Source of the DNA: an uncultured Oscillospiraceae bacterium
GTDB taxonomy: Bacteria > Bacillota > Clostridia > Oscillospirales > Oscillospiraceae
DNA: 5,267 bases
Direction of reading: 5' to 3'
NCBI GenBank assembly: GCA_934668295.1
Contig: CAKUND010000118.1
Span: 1 to 5,267, forward strand
The notes beneath the pieces are model-generated. The model had not been told where the DNA came from. It ran no database searches and saw only the letters and a program-made list of their open reading frames with translations. Below, piece after piece: positions 1-5,267 of the stretch; position 1 is the first letter of the stretch; every line of letters begins with the position of its first letter. Position numbers and translations under genes: made by a program.

Positions 1-408
1 CTCATCAAGCGCACGAAGGTCGGCATGGCCATGCGCGCCGCGTCCAAGGATTTTGAGACGGCGCAGCTGATGGGCATCAAGATCAACTCCGTCATTTCCT
101 TTACGTTCATCATCGGCTCCGCGCTGGCCGCGGTCGCCTCGTTCCTGTATTTCTCGAATTACACGACCATTGCCCCGGCCTCCGGCGCCATGCCGGGTCT
201 GAAGGCATTCGTCGCCGCCGTCTTCGGCGGCATCGGATCGATCCCCGGCGCGGTCATCGGCGCGTTTATCATCGGCATCTGTGAGAATCTCCTGAAGGGC
301 ATGAAGCTGACGGCGTTCTCCGATGCGTTCACATTTGCGCTGCTCATCGTCATCCTCGTCGTCAAGCCGACGGGCCTGTTCGGTGAAAAGCTGACAGAGA
401 AAGTCTGA
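1..408 (+). CDS. livH: LivH-type permease of the branched-chain amino acid ABC importer, 5'-truncated by window edge
   Basis: This is the C-terminal 135 residues of an inner-membrane permease that pairs with LivM to form the channel for Leu/Ile/Val import. The reading frame is already open at base 1, so the true start lies upstream; the Met codon at 25 is internal. The fragment starts at a cytoplasmic loop (RTKVGMAMRAASKDFETAQLMGI) that matches the ATPase-coupling loop of LivH/LivM proteins. It is followed by hydrophobic segments at about 120-165 and 200-290 nt, the repeated small-residue motif FGGIGSIPGAVIGA, a last membrane segment, and the family-typical ending KPTGLFG. The stop is TGA at 406-408, and livM follows after 10 nt, so the two are cotranscribed. 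Related permeases for urea or other amides (UrtB) share this fold. The livM-livG-livF context favours branched-chain amino acids, but substrate specificity is inferred. Confidence 0.93.
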   Translation, partial: LIKRTKVGMAMRAASKDFETAQLMGIKINSVISFTFIIGSALAAVASFLYFSNYTTIAPASGAMPGLKAFVAAVFGGIGSIPGAVIGAFIIGICENLLKGMKLTAFSDAFTFALLIVILVVKPTGLFGEKLTEKV

Positions 409-413
409 GGTGG
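407..413 (+). promoter_or_regulatory. Ribosome binding site for livM
   Basis: GAGGTGG overlaps the livH stop codon and lies 5 nt before the ATG at 419. This favours ATG 419 over the in-frame GTG at 410, which lies inside this element and has no separate ribosome binding site. Confidence 0.7.
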
Positions 414-418
414 AGCAT

Positions 419-1543
419 ATGGAAAAGAAAAAGGGCCTCTCCCTGCAGACCATCCTGACCATCGCGGGCATTGCGCTCCTCTATCTGCTTGCGTTCCTGC
501 TCGACCGCATCCCGGGCGTGCCCATCATGCTCACGACCGTCCTGCGCAAGGGCGCGATCTATTCCCTCGTCGCCGTGTCCATGAACCTGCTGAACGGCTT
601 TACGGGCCTGTTCTCGCTCGGGCAGGCGGGCTTTATGCTGGTCGGCGCGTACACGTTTGCCGCCATCAACATTTCAAGCGGCATCCGCTCGACCGTGTAT
701 CAGTATTATGACCCGCTGCTCAAATTCTCCCTGACCGAGACGCTGCAGAACGCGCTCGGCAATACGGCCGGCACCGTCCTCGGCGTGTTCGTGTCGCTGC
801 TTCTGGCAGGTCTGCTTGCTGCGGGGCTTGCGTATCTCATTGGTCTGCCCGTGCTGAAGCTCAAGAGCGACTATCTGGCCATTGCGACACTCGGCTTTGC
901 CGAAATTATCCGCGCGCTCGTCCAGCTGGAGGCATTTGCGCCTGTGACCAACGGCTCGCAGCTGCTGCGCGGCTTCCCGTATTTCACGGATACGTTCATG
1001 CCGTTCGTGATCGTCGGCATCTGCATCGCCGTCGTCGTGCTGCTTATCAACTCGACCTACGGCCGCGCGTTCAAGGCCATCCGCGACGACGAGATCGCCG
1101 CCGAGGCCATGGGCATCGATCTGGCGCACCACAAGCGCATGGCGTTCATCATTTCCTCGTTCTTTGCCGGTATTTCCGGCGCTCTGCTCGCCATGTACCA
1201 GACGACGGTGCAGGCCAACACGTTTAAATCCGCGATGACCTATGAGATCCTGCTCATTGTCGTCATCGGCGGCATCGGCTCCATCTCCGGCAGCTGCATC
1301 GGCTCGTTTTTGTTCATCGCGTGCTCGGAGTGGTGGCTGCGGTTCCTCGACAATGAGACGTATATCGGCGCGTTCAAGGTGCCGCTGCTGCGCACGGGCT
1401 TCCGGATGGTCGTGTTCTCGGTCGTCATTATGATCGTGGTGCTTTTCTTCCGCAAGGGCATCATGGGCACCCGTGAAATCTCGCTTGCCGGTCTTGCCGA
1501 CAGGCTTCGAAAAGAATCCGTGAAGGGAGGAAAAGAGGCATGA
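419..1543 (+). CDS. livM: LivM-type permease of the branched-chain amino acid ABC importer
   Basis: This is the second inner-membrane channel subunit of the Leu/Ile/Val ABC importer, 374 residues from ATG 419. A GTG at 410 would add only three residues. Visible features are a first membrane helix (about 9-28), then the LivM hallmark NLLNGFTGLFSLGQAGFMLVGAY (about 56-78). Next come a helix at about 116-142, LKSDYLAIATLGFAEIIRAL (147-166), a helix at about 193-210, and the cytoplasmic coupling loop RAFKAIRDDEIAAEAMGI (216-233). The GGIGSISGSCIGS motif (284-296) and a last helix (about 328-344) ending FFRKGIMG complete the protein. The length is normal for the family; E. coli LivM is longer because of an extra N-terminal extension. 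The stop codon overlaps the livG start as ATGA, indicating translational coupling. It probably heterodimerises with LivH. Exact substrate is inferred from context. Confidence 0.95.
   Translation: MEKKKGLSLQTILTIAGIALLYLLAFLLDRIPGVPIMLTTVLRKGAIYSLVAVSMNLLNGFTGLFSLGQAGFMLVGAYTFAAINISSGIRSTVYQYYDPLLKFSLTETLQNALGNTAGTVLGVFVSLLLAGLLAAGLAYLIGLPVLKLKSDYLAIATLGFAEIIRALVQLEAFAPVTNGSQLLRGFPYFTDTFMPFVIVGICIAVVVLLINSTYGRAFKAIRDDEIAAEAMGIDLAHHKRMAFIISSFFAGISGALLAMYQTTVQANTFKSAMTYEILLIVVIGGIGSISGSCIGSFLFIACSEWWLRFLDNETYIGAFKVPLLRTGFRMVVFSVVIMIVVLFFRKGIMGTREISLAGLADRLRKESVKGGKEA
1525..1530 (+). promoter_or_regulatory. Ribosome binding site for livG
   Basis: GGGAGG lies inside the 3' end of livM, 9 nt before the livG ATG at 1540. 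It supports that start, which overlaps the livM TGA by 4 nt. Confidence 0.75.
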
Positions 1544-2388
1544 GCACGCCCGTTCTTCATGTGGAGCACATCACCATGCAGTTCGGCGGCGTCGTCGCCG
1601 TCAACGATCTGTCCATGGATATCTACCCCGGCGAGATCGTCGCCCTTATCGGCCCGAACGGCGCGGGCAAGACCACGGCCTTCAACTGCATCACCGGCGT
1701 CTACGAGCCGACAAACGGCCGCGTGGACTTCATGGGCGAGCCCATCGTCTGCAACCACCCGCGCGGCAAAATGAAAAAGCTCTACGCGGGCGAGGAGGCC
1801 GAGCGCTATCTGTCTTTGCCCACCGTCTCCTATACGCCCGACAAGATCACAAGACGCGGCATCGCGCGCACCTTCCAGAACATCCGCCTGTTTAAGTCCA
1901 TGACAGTCTTTGAAAACGTTCTGACGGCCATGCACGTACGCCGCACGTCCAACGTTTTCTCCGCCACGTTCCGCGCCAACCATAAGGAGGAGGCCGCGCA
2001 GCGCGAAAAGGCGCTGGAGCTTCTGAAGATCGTCGGTCTTGACGATGTAAAGGACGAGCTTGCGACGGCGCTTCCCTACGGCAAGCAGCGCAGGCTTGAA
2101 ATTGCCCGCGCGCTGGCGACCAGTCCGAAGCTGCTGCTGCTCGACGAGCCTGCAGCCGGCATGAACCCGCAGGAAACGCTCGAGCTGACCGCCTTTATCC
2201 GCAGCATCCGCGATCAATTCGGCCTCACGATCTTCCTCATCGAGCATCACATGAATCTTGTCATGGACATCTCCGACCGCATCTATGTCATCGACTTCGG
2301 CAAACAGATCGCGGCTGGCGTTCCGGCGGAGATCCAAAACGATCCGCGCGTCATTGACGCGTATCTGGGGGTGGACGAGGATGCGTAA
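1540..2388 (+). CDS. livG: LivG-type ATP-binding subunit of the branched-chain amino acid ABC importer
   Basis: This is one of the two cytoplasmic ATPases that drive Leu/Ile/Val import, 282 residues. Nucleotide-binding motifs are complete: Walker A GPNGAGKT (38-45), Q-loop RTFQNIRLF (Gln113), the LivG-type signature LPYGKQR (178-184) in place of LSGGQ, Walker B LLLLDEP (198-204, catalytic Glu203), and the switch His236 in IEHHM. The C-terminal tail with AYLG is typical of LivG/LivF. Compared with E. coli LivG (about 255 residues, from memory) it carries roughly 25 extra residues at about 71-100, between the beta-strand after Walker A and the Q-loop. The start ATG overlaps the livM stop, and the 3' end overlaps livF by 8 nt. 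Together with LivF it should form the ATPase heterodimer docking on LivH and LivM. Confidence 0.96.
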   Translation: MSTPVLHVEHITMQFGGVVAVNDLSMDIYPGEIVALIGPNGAGKTTAFNCITGVYEPTNGRVDFMGEPIVCNHPRGKMKKLYAGEEAERYLSLPTVSYTPDKITRRGIARTFQNIRLFKSMTVFENVLTAMHVRRTSNVFSATFRANHKEEAAQREKALELLKIVGLDDVKDELATALPYGKQRRLEIARALATSPKLLLLDEPAAGMNPQETLELTAFIRSIRDQFGLTIFLIEHHMNLVMDISDRIYVIDFGKQIAAGVPAEIQNDPRVIDAYLGVDEDA

Positions 2389-3094
2389 TATTCTGGAGAT
2401 CAAAAATCTGGTCGTGACCTACGGCGGCATTGAGGCCGTCAAAGGCATCGATCTGAAGGTCGAGGAGGGCAAGATCGTCACCCTCATCGGCTCGAACGGC
2501 GCGGGCAAATCGACCACGCTGAAGGCAATTGCCGGACTGGTCAGGCCTAAGGCGGGCGAGATCCTGTTCGACAACGCGGATCTGGTCGGGAAATCGACCG
2601 ACCAGATCGTCTCGAGCGGCGTCACGCTCGTGCCGGAGGGCCGCCACGTGTTTGAAAACCTGACCGTGGCGGAAAATCTGCGCATCGGCGCATATCTGCG
2701 CAAGGATCCGCTGGCGGATGATCTGGCGCGGGTCTATGATCTGTTCCCGCGTCTGAAGGAGCGTGAATGGCAGCAGGCCGGGACGCTTTCGGGCGGTGAG
2801 CAGCAGATGTTAGCCGTGGGCCGCGCGCTCATGGCAAGACCGAAGCTCATCATGATGGACGAGCCGTCTCTGGGCCTCGCGCCCATCGTCGTCCGCGGTA
2901 TTTTCGAGATCATCCGCGAGATCAACCGGCAGGGCATCACAGTCCTGCTCATCGAGCAGAACGCGAACATGGCGCTGAAGGTCGCCGACTGGGCCTACGT
3001 CATGCAGACCGGTTCCATTCTCATGCAGGGCCCCGGTGAGGAGCTGGCCGCCAACGAGGAGGTCAAAGCCGCGTATCTGGGCACAGCCAAATAA
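2381..3094 (+). CDS. livF: LivF-type ATP-binding subunit of the branched-chain amino acid ABC importer
   Basis: This is the second ATPase of the importer, 237 residues, a normal LivF length. Motifs seen are Walker A GSNGAGKS (37-44), the LivF-typical VPEGRHVF (84-91), where Glu86 stands at the Q-loop position, signature LSGGEQQ (136-142), Walker B LIMMDEP (156-162) with Glu161, and LIEQNANMAL (190-199), where Gln193 replaces the usual switch histidine. Both substitutions are characteristic of LivF, so they do not indicate a broken enzyme. The ATG at 2381 lies inside livG, and GGGGTGG at 2368-2374 serves as a plausible ribosome binding site with 6-nt spacing. A longer in-frame opening back to 2258 runs through livG and is not used. 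It is the last gene of the operon, followed after 5 nt by a terminator. Confidence 0.96.
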   Translation: MRNILEIKNLVVTYGGIEAVKGIDLKVEEGKIVTLIGSNGAGKSTTLKAIAGLVRPKAGEILFDNADLVGKSTDQIVSSGVTLVPEGRHVFENLTVAENLRIGAYLRKDPLADDLARVYDLFPRLKEREWQQAGTLSGGEQQMLAVGRALMARPKLIMMDEPSLGLAPIVVRGIFEIIREINRQGITVLLIEQNANMALKVADWAYVMQTGSILMQGPGEELAANEEVKAAYLGTAK

Positions 3095-3099
3095 AGCAG

Positions 3100-3130
3100 T
3101 CCCCCGGCAGCTCTGCCGGGGGATTTTTTA
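3100..3130 (+). terminator. Intrinsic terminator of the liv operon
   Basis: A perfect 11-bp stem is formed by TCCCCCGGCAG (3100-3110) and CTGCCGGGGGA (3113-3123). The formal gap is 2 nt, so in practice about 9-10 bp with a 4-6 nt loop. Six T residues follow (3124-3129). It begins 5 nt after the livF stop, the classic rho-independent arrangement. Confidence 0.95.
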
Positions 3131-3193
3131 TATTCACAGGCGGAGCATCCGGGGCGCCGCGTTTTTTGCGTTGGTGCAGCTATGAGATTCCAG

Positions 3194-3232
3194 CATTCCC
3201 GGCGAACCCAGCGAAGCGGTTCGGCGGGAATG
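3194..3232. repeat. Inverted repeat, 15-bp arms with one mismatch
   Basis: CATTCCCGGCGAACC (3194-3208) pairs with GGTTCGGCGGGAATG (3218-3232) around a 9-nt loop that can itself form a small GC-GAA-GC hairpin. The only mismatch is G3202 against G3224. No T-run follows on either strand, so it is not an intrinsic terminator. Confidence 0.85.
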
Positions 3233-3318
3233 AGGAGGAAACGGGCTCAGAGGATAAGAGACGCCGTGTATAGCGGCGGCTCGTTCCGTCGAGGCCGTTT
3301 CCGACGTGCCTCCGGCGG

Positions 3319-3352
3319 CCCTATCTTTTCTCTCGCAAGAGAAAAGATAGGG
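3319..3352. repeat. Perfect 15-bp inverted repeat with CGCA loop
   Basis: CCCTATCTTTTCTCT (3319-3333) and AGAGAAAAGATAGGG (3338-3352) are exact reverse complements separated by CGCA. The stem has a striking strand bias, with a pyrimidine-rich left arm and a purine-rich right arm. No T-run follows the stem in either direction (AAGAAAAG on +, CCGCCG on -), so a simple intrinsic terminator is unlikely. Confidence 0.9.
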
Positions 3353-3410
3353 AAGAAAAGCGTGCTTGGACGCGTTTGGTGCCTGCTGCAGGTGCGGTTC
3401 AGGCAAGTAT

Positions 3411-3443
3411 AAACCCCCGCGGCCTTTCTGGCTGCGGGGGTTT
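3411..3443 (-). terminator. Terminator hairpin of brnQ, probably bidirectional
   Basis: AAACCCCCGC (3411-3420) and GCGGGGGTTT (3434-3443) form a perfect 10-bp stem. The inner bases can add pairs up to a 5-nt loop, with one G-U on the + transcript and one C-A mismatch on the - transcript. It begins 11 nt past the brnQ stop codon. The U-tract is short (UUUAUACUU on the brnQ transcript). The flanking A3 and T3 make it symmetric, so it could also stop leftover transcription from liv. Confidence 0.8.
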
Positions 3444-3454
3444 GATGCTTGTGT

Positions 3455-4816
3455 TTACTTTGCGCGGCCGCGTCTGGAGAGGTGGATCGCCATGCCGATG
3501 ACAAAGCCGATCACGGCGGGGAGCAGCCAGCCGAGGTTCAGATCGAACAGCGGCAGATAGCGCTTCGCCAGTTCGACCGGCGCGTCGAGCCGCAGGGCGG
3601 TCTGCACGCCGGCGGGCAGCGTCTTCATAAAGTCGAAGATCGCCGCGGCCCAAGTGAAGATCATGACGGAAACATACACGGCTCTGTCATGCTGGAAGAA
3701 CTTCCCCGCAAAGGCCAGAATGATGAGCGCGATGGCGGGCGGATAGATGAGCATGAGCACAGGGATGGAATACTCGATGATGGCGCTCAGGCCCACGTTG
3801 GAAATGGCGAAGGAGAACAGCGTGAACAAGATCGCCCAGAGCTTATAGGAAATCTTTCCGTGCGTCATCTTGACAAACGTCTCCGAGCAGGAGGTCACAA
3901 GGCCGATGGAGGTCTTGAGGCAGGCAAAGGTGATGGTGACAGCGAGAATGATCTGGCCAATGCCGCCGAAATAATGGCCTGCGATCTGCGTCAGGGCAAT
4001 GCCGCCGTTGTCGGAGATCTCGAACAGACCGCGCGACTGCGTACCCATGAGGATCGTAACGACGTAAATGACCGCCATGAGAAGCCCAGTCAGCACGCCG
4101 GAGCCCAGCACGTCAACGGCGACTGCGTCGTCATTGTCAACGCCCATGCGACGGATGACGTCAATGACCACGATGCCGAAGGCAAGACCCGCGATGGCGT
4201 CCATGGTGCCGTAGCCCTCGATAAAGGACGAGAAGAATGCGCTTGTTTTTGTCGCATAGGGCTCGGTCGGCTCAACCGCCGCGATGGAAGCGCCGGGATT
4301 GAGCAGCGCTGCGATCACCAGCACCGCAAGGAACAGCAGGAAAATCGGATTGATGATCTTGCCGATCCAGACTGTGATCTTGCCCGGCCGCAGCGAGAAG
4401 AACAGCACAAACGCAAAGAAAATGGCGGAGAAGATCAGCAGCGCCAGCGGCTGCGCCGCTTCCGACACCATCGGCGAAACGCCGGTCGTAAACGAGACGG
4501 TCGCGCATCTGGGGATGGCAAACAGCGGGCCGATGGTCAGATAGAGCAGACACGTGAAGAAAATGCCATAACCCTTGCCGACCTTGCCGGAGAGCGTCTG
4601 CAATCCGTCCGAGTGCGTCACGCCGATGGCGGCGACGCCAAAGATGGGAATGCCGACGGCGGTGATGATAAAGCCAATGATGGCCGGGATCACATTGCTG
4701 CCCGCCATCTGGCCGAGGTGGACGGGGAAAATGAGGTTGCCGGCACCAAAGAACATGCCGAACAGGGTCGTTGCGACCAGAATGCGCTGTTTGCGCGTCA
4801 GTTTTTTTGTCGTCAT
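3455..4816 (-). CDS. brnQ: BrnQ-type branched-chain amino acid cation symporter (LIVCS family)
   Basis: This is an inner-membrane secondary transporter that takes up Leu, Ile and Val with Na+ (H+ in some relatives), 453 residues, close to the family's usual 430-450. It has about 12 hydrophobic segments. Conserved stretches are the N-terminal LFGMFFGAGNLIFPVHLGQ (about 18-36), GYGTMDAIAGLAFGIVVI (201-218), TSIGLVTSCSETF (302-314), and NVGLSAIIEYSIPVLMLIYP (340-359). I chose ATG 4816 because AAGGAG lies 9 nt upstream and the residues right after it match the family start. An in-frame TTG at 4867 would add 17 residues not typical of BrnQ and has no ribosome binding site. It is convergent with livF and divergent from a LysR-type regulator, which may control it. 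The specific ion and substrate order are not visible in the sequence. Confidence 0.96.
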   Translation of the reverse strand: MTTKKLTRKQRILVATTLFGMFFGAGNLIFPVHLGQMAGSNVIPAIIGFIITAVGIPIFGVAAIGVTHSDGLQTLSGKVGKGYGIFFTCLLYLTIGPLFAIPRCATVSFTTGVSPMVSEAAQPLALLIFSAIFFAFVLFFSLRPGKITVWIGKIINPIFLLFLAVLVIAALLNPGASIAAVEPTEPYATKTSAFFSSFIEGYGTMDAIAGLAFGIVVIDVIRRMGVDNDDAVAVDVLGSGVLTGLLMAVIYVVTILMGTQSRGLFEISDNGGIALTQIAGHYFGGIGQIILAVTITFACLKTSIGLVTSCSETFVKMTHGKISYKLWAILFTLFSFAISNVGLSAIIEYSIPVLMLIYPPAIALIILAFAGKFFQHDRAVYVSVMIFTWAAAIFDFMKTLPAGVQTALRLDAPVELAKRYLPLFDLNLGWLLPAVIGFVIGMAIHLSRRGRAK

Positions 4817-4825
4817 TTTGCGGTT

Positions 4826-4831
4826 CTCCTT
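4826..4831 (-). promoter_or_regulatory. Ribosome binding site deciding the brnQ start
   Basis: Read on the - strand this is AAGGAG, 9 nt before ATG 4816. It supports that start over the upstream TTG at 4867. Confidence 0.85.
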
Positions 4832-4861
4832 CGATTTATGAACTGATTGTAAACGCAGGGC

Positions 4862-4889
4862 TTGCAAAAAGGAAGCGCGTGATTATAAT
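4862..4889 (+). promoter_or_regulatory. Predicted sigma-A-type promoter of the LysR-family gene
   Basis: TTGCAA (4862-4867, four of six matches to TTGACA), a 16-bp spacer and a consensus TATAAT (4884-4889) face the regulator gene. The start would be near 4896, leaving a leader of about 49 nt before ATG 4945. The -35 is weaker than that of brnQ. The -10 overlaps the brnQ -10 by four bases. Confidence 0.65.
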
Positions 4890-4910
4890 AGTTCTATGAA
4901 GGTTTGTCAT
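4882..4910 (-). promoter_or_regulatory. Predicted sigma-A-type promoter of brnQ
   Basis: On the - strand, ATGACA (4910-4905, five of six matches to TTGACA), a 17-bp spacer and a consensus TATAAT (4887-4882) form a near-ideal housekeeping promoter. Transcription would start near 4875 and give a leader of about 59 nt, too short for a T-box riboswitch. Its -10 shares bases with the opposing promoter of the LysR-family gene. Confidence 0.75.
4884..4896. promoter_or_regulatory. Candidate LysR-type T-N11-A operator
   Basis: TATAATAGTTCTA has T and A 11 bases apart, with 5-bp arms TATAA and TTCTA that are complementary at four of five positions. A tighter dyad, ATAG-TT-CTAT (4888-4897), overlaps it. 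The site covers the shared -10 region between brnQ and the LysR-family gene, where an autoregulator would be expected to act. AT-rich promoter sequence can produce such motifs by chance. Confidence 0.35.
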
Positions 4911-4944
4911 ACCCCTCTCATATCGACCCGGAAAGGAACAGAGC

Positions 4945-5267
4945 ATGGACAGTAAAAAGCTTGAAATTCTAATGACAGCCGTCGATCTCGGCAGCTTTTC
5001 CAAAGCGGCGGAGGCCGTCGGCTATACGCAGTCGGGGCTGACGCATCTGGTGGACAGTCTCGAGCGGGAGATCGGCCTGACGCTCGTGCAGCGCGACCAC
5101 AGCGGGATCTCTCTGACAAAGGACGGCGAAGCGCTCATGCCCGCCATCCGCGAATTTCTGCGCGCAAACGCGCGGCTGGAGAACCAGATCTCCGCGATCA
5201 CGGAAAAATCGGCGCAGACCATCCGCGTCGCGGCCTATGCCAGCATCGCCATGCGCTGGATGCCGGA
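4945..5267 (+). CDS. LysR-family transcriptional regulator, 3'-truncated by window edge
   Basis: This is the first 107 residues of a DNA-binding regulator that is open to the window end; family members are about 290-310 residues. The start ATG has AAAGGA 7 nt upstream. Residues about 1-60 form the winged helix-turn-helix, with the hallmark GSFSKAAEAVGYTQSGLTHLVDSLEREIGLTLVQRD (16-51) followed by ISLTKDGEAL (55-64). A long linker helix (about 60-88) for dimerisation follows, then the first strand of the effector domain, TIRVAAYASIAMRWMP (92-107). The divergent position next to brnQ suggests it regulates that gene and itself, the usual layout for this family, possibly sensing a branched-chain amino acid or related metabolite. 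The effector is unknown because its binding domain lies outside the window. Confidence 0.93.
   Translation, partial: MDSKKLEILMTAVDLGSFSKAAEAVGYTQSGLTHLVDSLEREIGLTLVQRDHSGISLTKDGEALMPAIREFLRANARLENQISAITEKSAQTIRVAAYASIAMRWMP

Larger units (their letters stand above)
3141..3405. repeat. Non-coding structured intergenic block, possible dispersed repeat element
   Basis: This roughly 265-bp gap between the liv terminator and the brnQ terminator holds no convincing gene but many inverted repeats. They are a 15-bp stem with one mismatch (3194-3208 with 3218-3232), CGCCG/CGGCG (3262-3266 with 3274-3278), GGCCG/CGGCC (3293-3297 with 3316-3320), a perfect 15-bp stem (3319-3333 with 3338-3352), and TGCCTG/CAGGCA (3380-3385 with 3400-3405). 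A short imperfect direct repeat (GCGTTGGTGC at 3168, GCGTTTGGTGC at 3372) sits near both edges. Small open frames across it are Arg-rich, lack ribosome binding sites and run through the hairpins, so I treat them as chance. I infer an intergenic repeat or structured RNA element. The exact ends, the strand and any function cannot be set from one copy. Confidence 0.5.

Noticed and set aside
1240..2403. A 387-codon open frame on the - strand across livM and livG
   Set aside because: It is antisense to two well-supported genes, has no recognisable domain and has biased composition; a shadow frame.
3151..3167. GC-rich palindrome GGCGCC followed by six T as a second liv terminator
   Set aside because: The palindrome has no loop and only a short stem, and a far better terminator lies 30 bp upstream.
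3372..3410. tRNA-like GGTTC next to paired TGCCTG/CAGGCA
   Set aside because: No acceptor stem, anticodon arm or D arm can be built around it.
3182..3412. Small Arg-rich frame of 76 codons in the intergenic block, and overlapping frames on the other strand
   Set aside because: No ribosome binding site, runs straight through the perfect hairpin, and composition reflects the repeat sequence and not a protein.
3449..4846. A 465-codon open frame on the + strand opposite brnQ
   Set aside because: Its product is almost all charged and polar residues with no domain, and it lies exactly antisense to a clear BrnQ. Such frames arise from GC-rich third codon positions on the coding strand.
4817..4875. 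T-box or other riboswitch in the brnQ leader
   Set aside because: The predicted leader is only about 59 nt. AGAACCGC near the ribosome binding site faintly recalls the T-box core, but the conserved flanks, the stem I region and a terminator are absent.
1..5267. CRISPR array, insertion sequence, phage or defence genes
   Set aside because: No regularly spaced repeats, transposase, integrase or nuclease-like coding regions were seen; all genes are transport or regulation.

Overview
The window looks like chromosomal DNA from a GC-rich Clostridia-type Firmicute. A gut Oscillospiraceae-like bacterium (Oscillibacter or Intestinimonas type) is my best guess. The basis is strong GC bias at third codon positions, good AGGAGG-type ribosome binding sites, Firmicute-like protein sequences, and the combination of a liv operon with a brnQ carrier. 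The lineage is an inference, not something the sequence proves.

Positions 1-3130 (+ strand) hold the 3' part of a branched-chain amino acid ABC importer operon: livH (5'-truncated by the window edge), livM, livG and livF. The genes are tightly packed. livH and livM are 10 nt apart, livM and livG overlap by 4 nt (ATGA), and livG and livF overlap by 8 nt. A strong intrinsic terminator follows livF. LivH and LivM form the membrane channel, and LivG and LivF are the two ATPases. The periplasmic-type binding protein (LivJ/K) is not in the window and probably lies upstream of livH.

Positions 3131-3410 carry no convincing gene. They hold a dense set of inverted repeats, including a perfect 15-bp hairpin and a near-perfect 15-bp hairpin. 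This looks like a non-coding structured or dispersed intergenic repeat element. A second, symmetric terminator-like hairpin (3411-3443) closes brnQ.

Positions 3455-4816 (- strand) encode BrnQ, a cation-coupled branched-chain amino acid symporter convergent to the liv operon. Divergent from brnQ, at 4945 to the window end, is the start of a LysR-family regulator. The 128-bp space between them holds two good sigma-A-type promoters facing opposite ways, whose -10 hexamers overlap in one self-complementary octamer (ATTATAAT). A candidate LysR-type T-N11-A site overlaps the same place.

Together the locus groups two energetically different uptake routes for Leu/Ile/Val (ATP-driven and ion-driven) with a likely local regulator of brnQ. 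All protein families here are known. I found no clear novel system. The least explained parts are the structured intergenic block and the shared symmetric -10 element.
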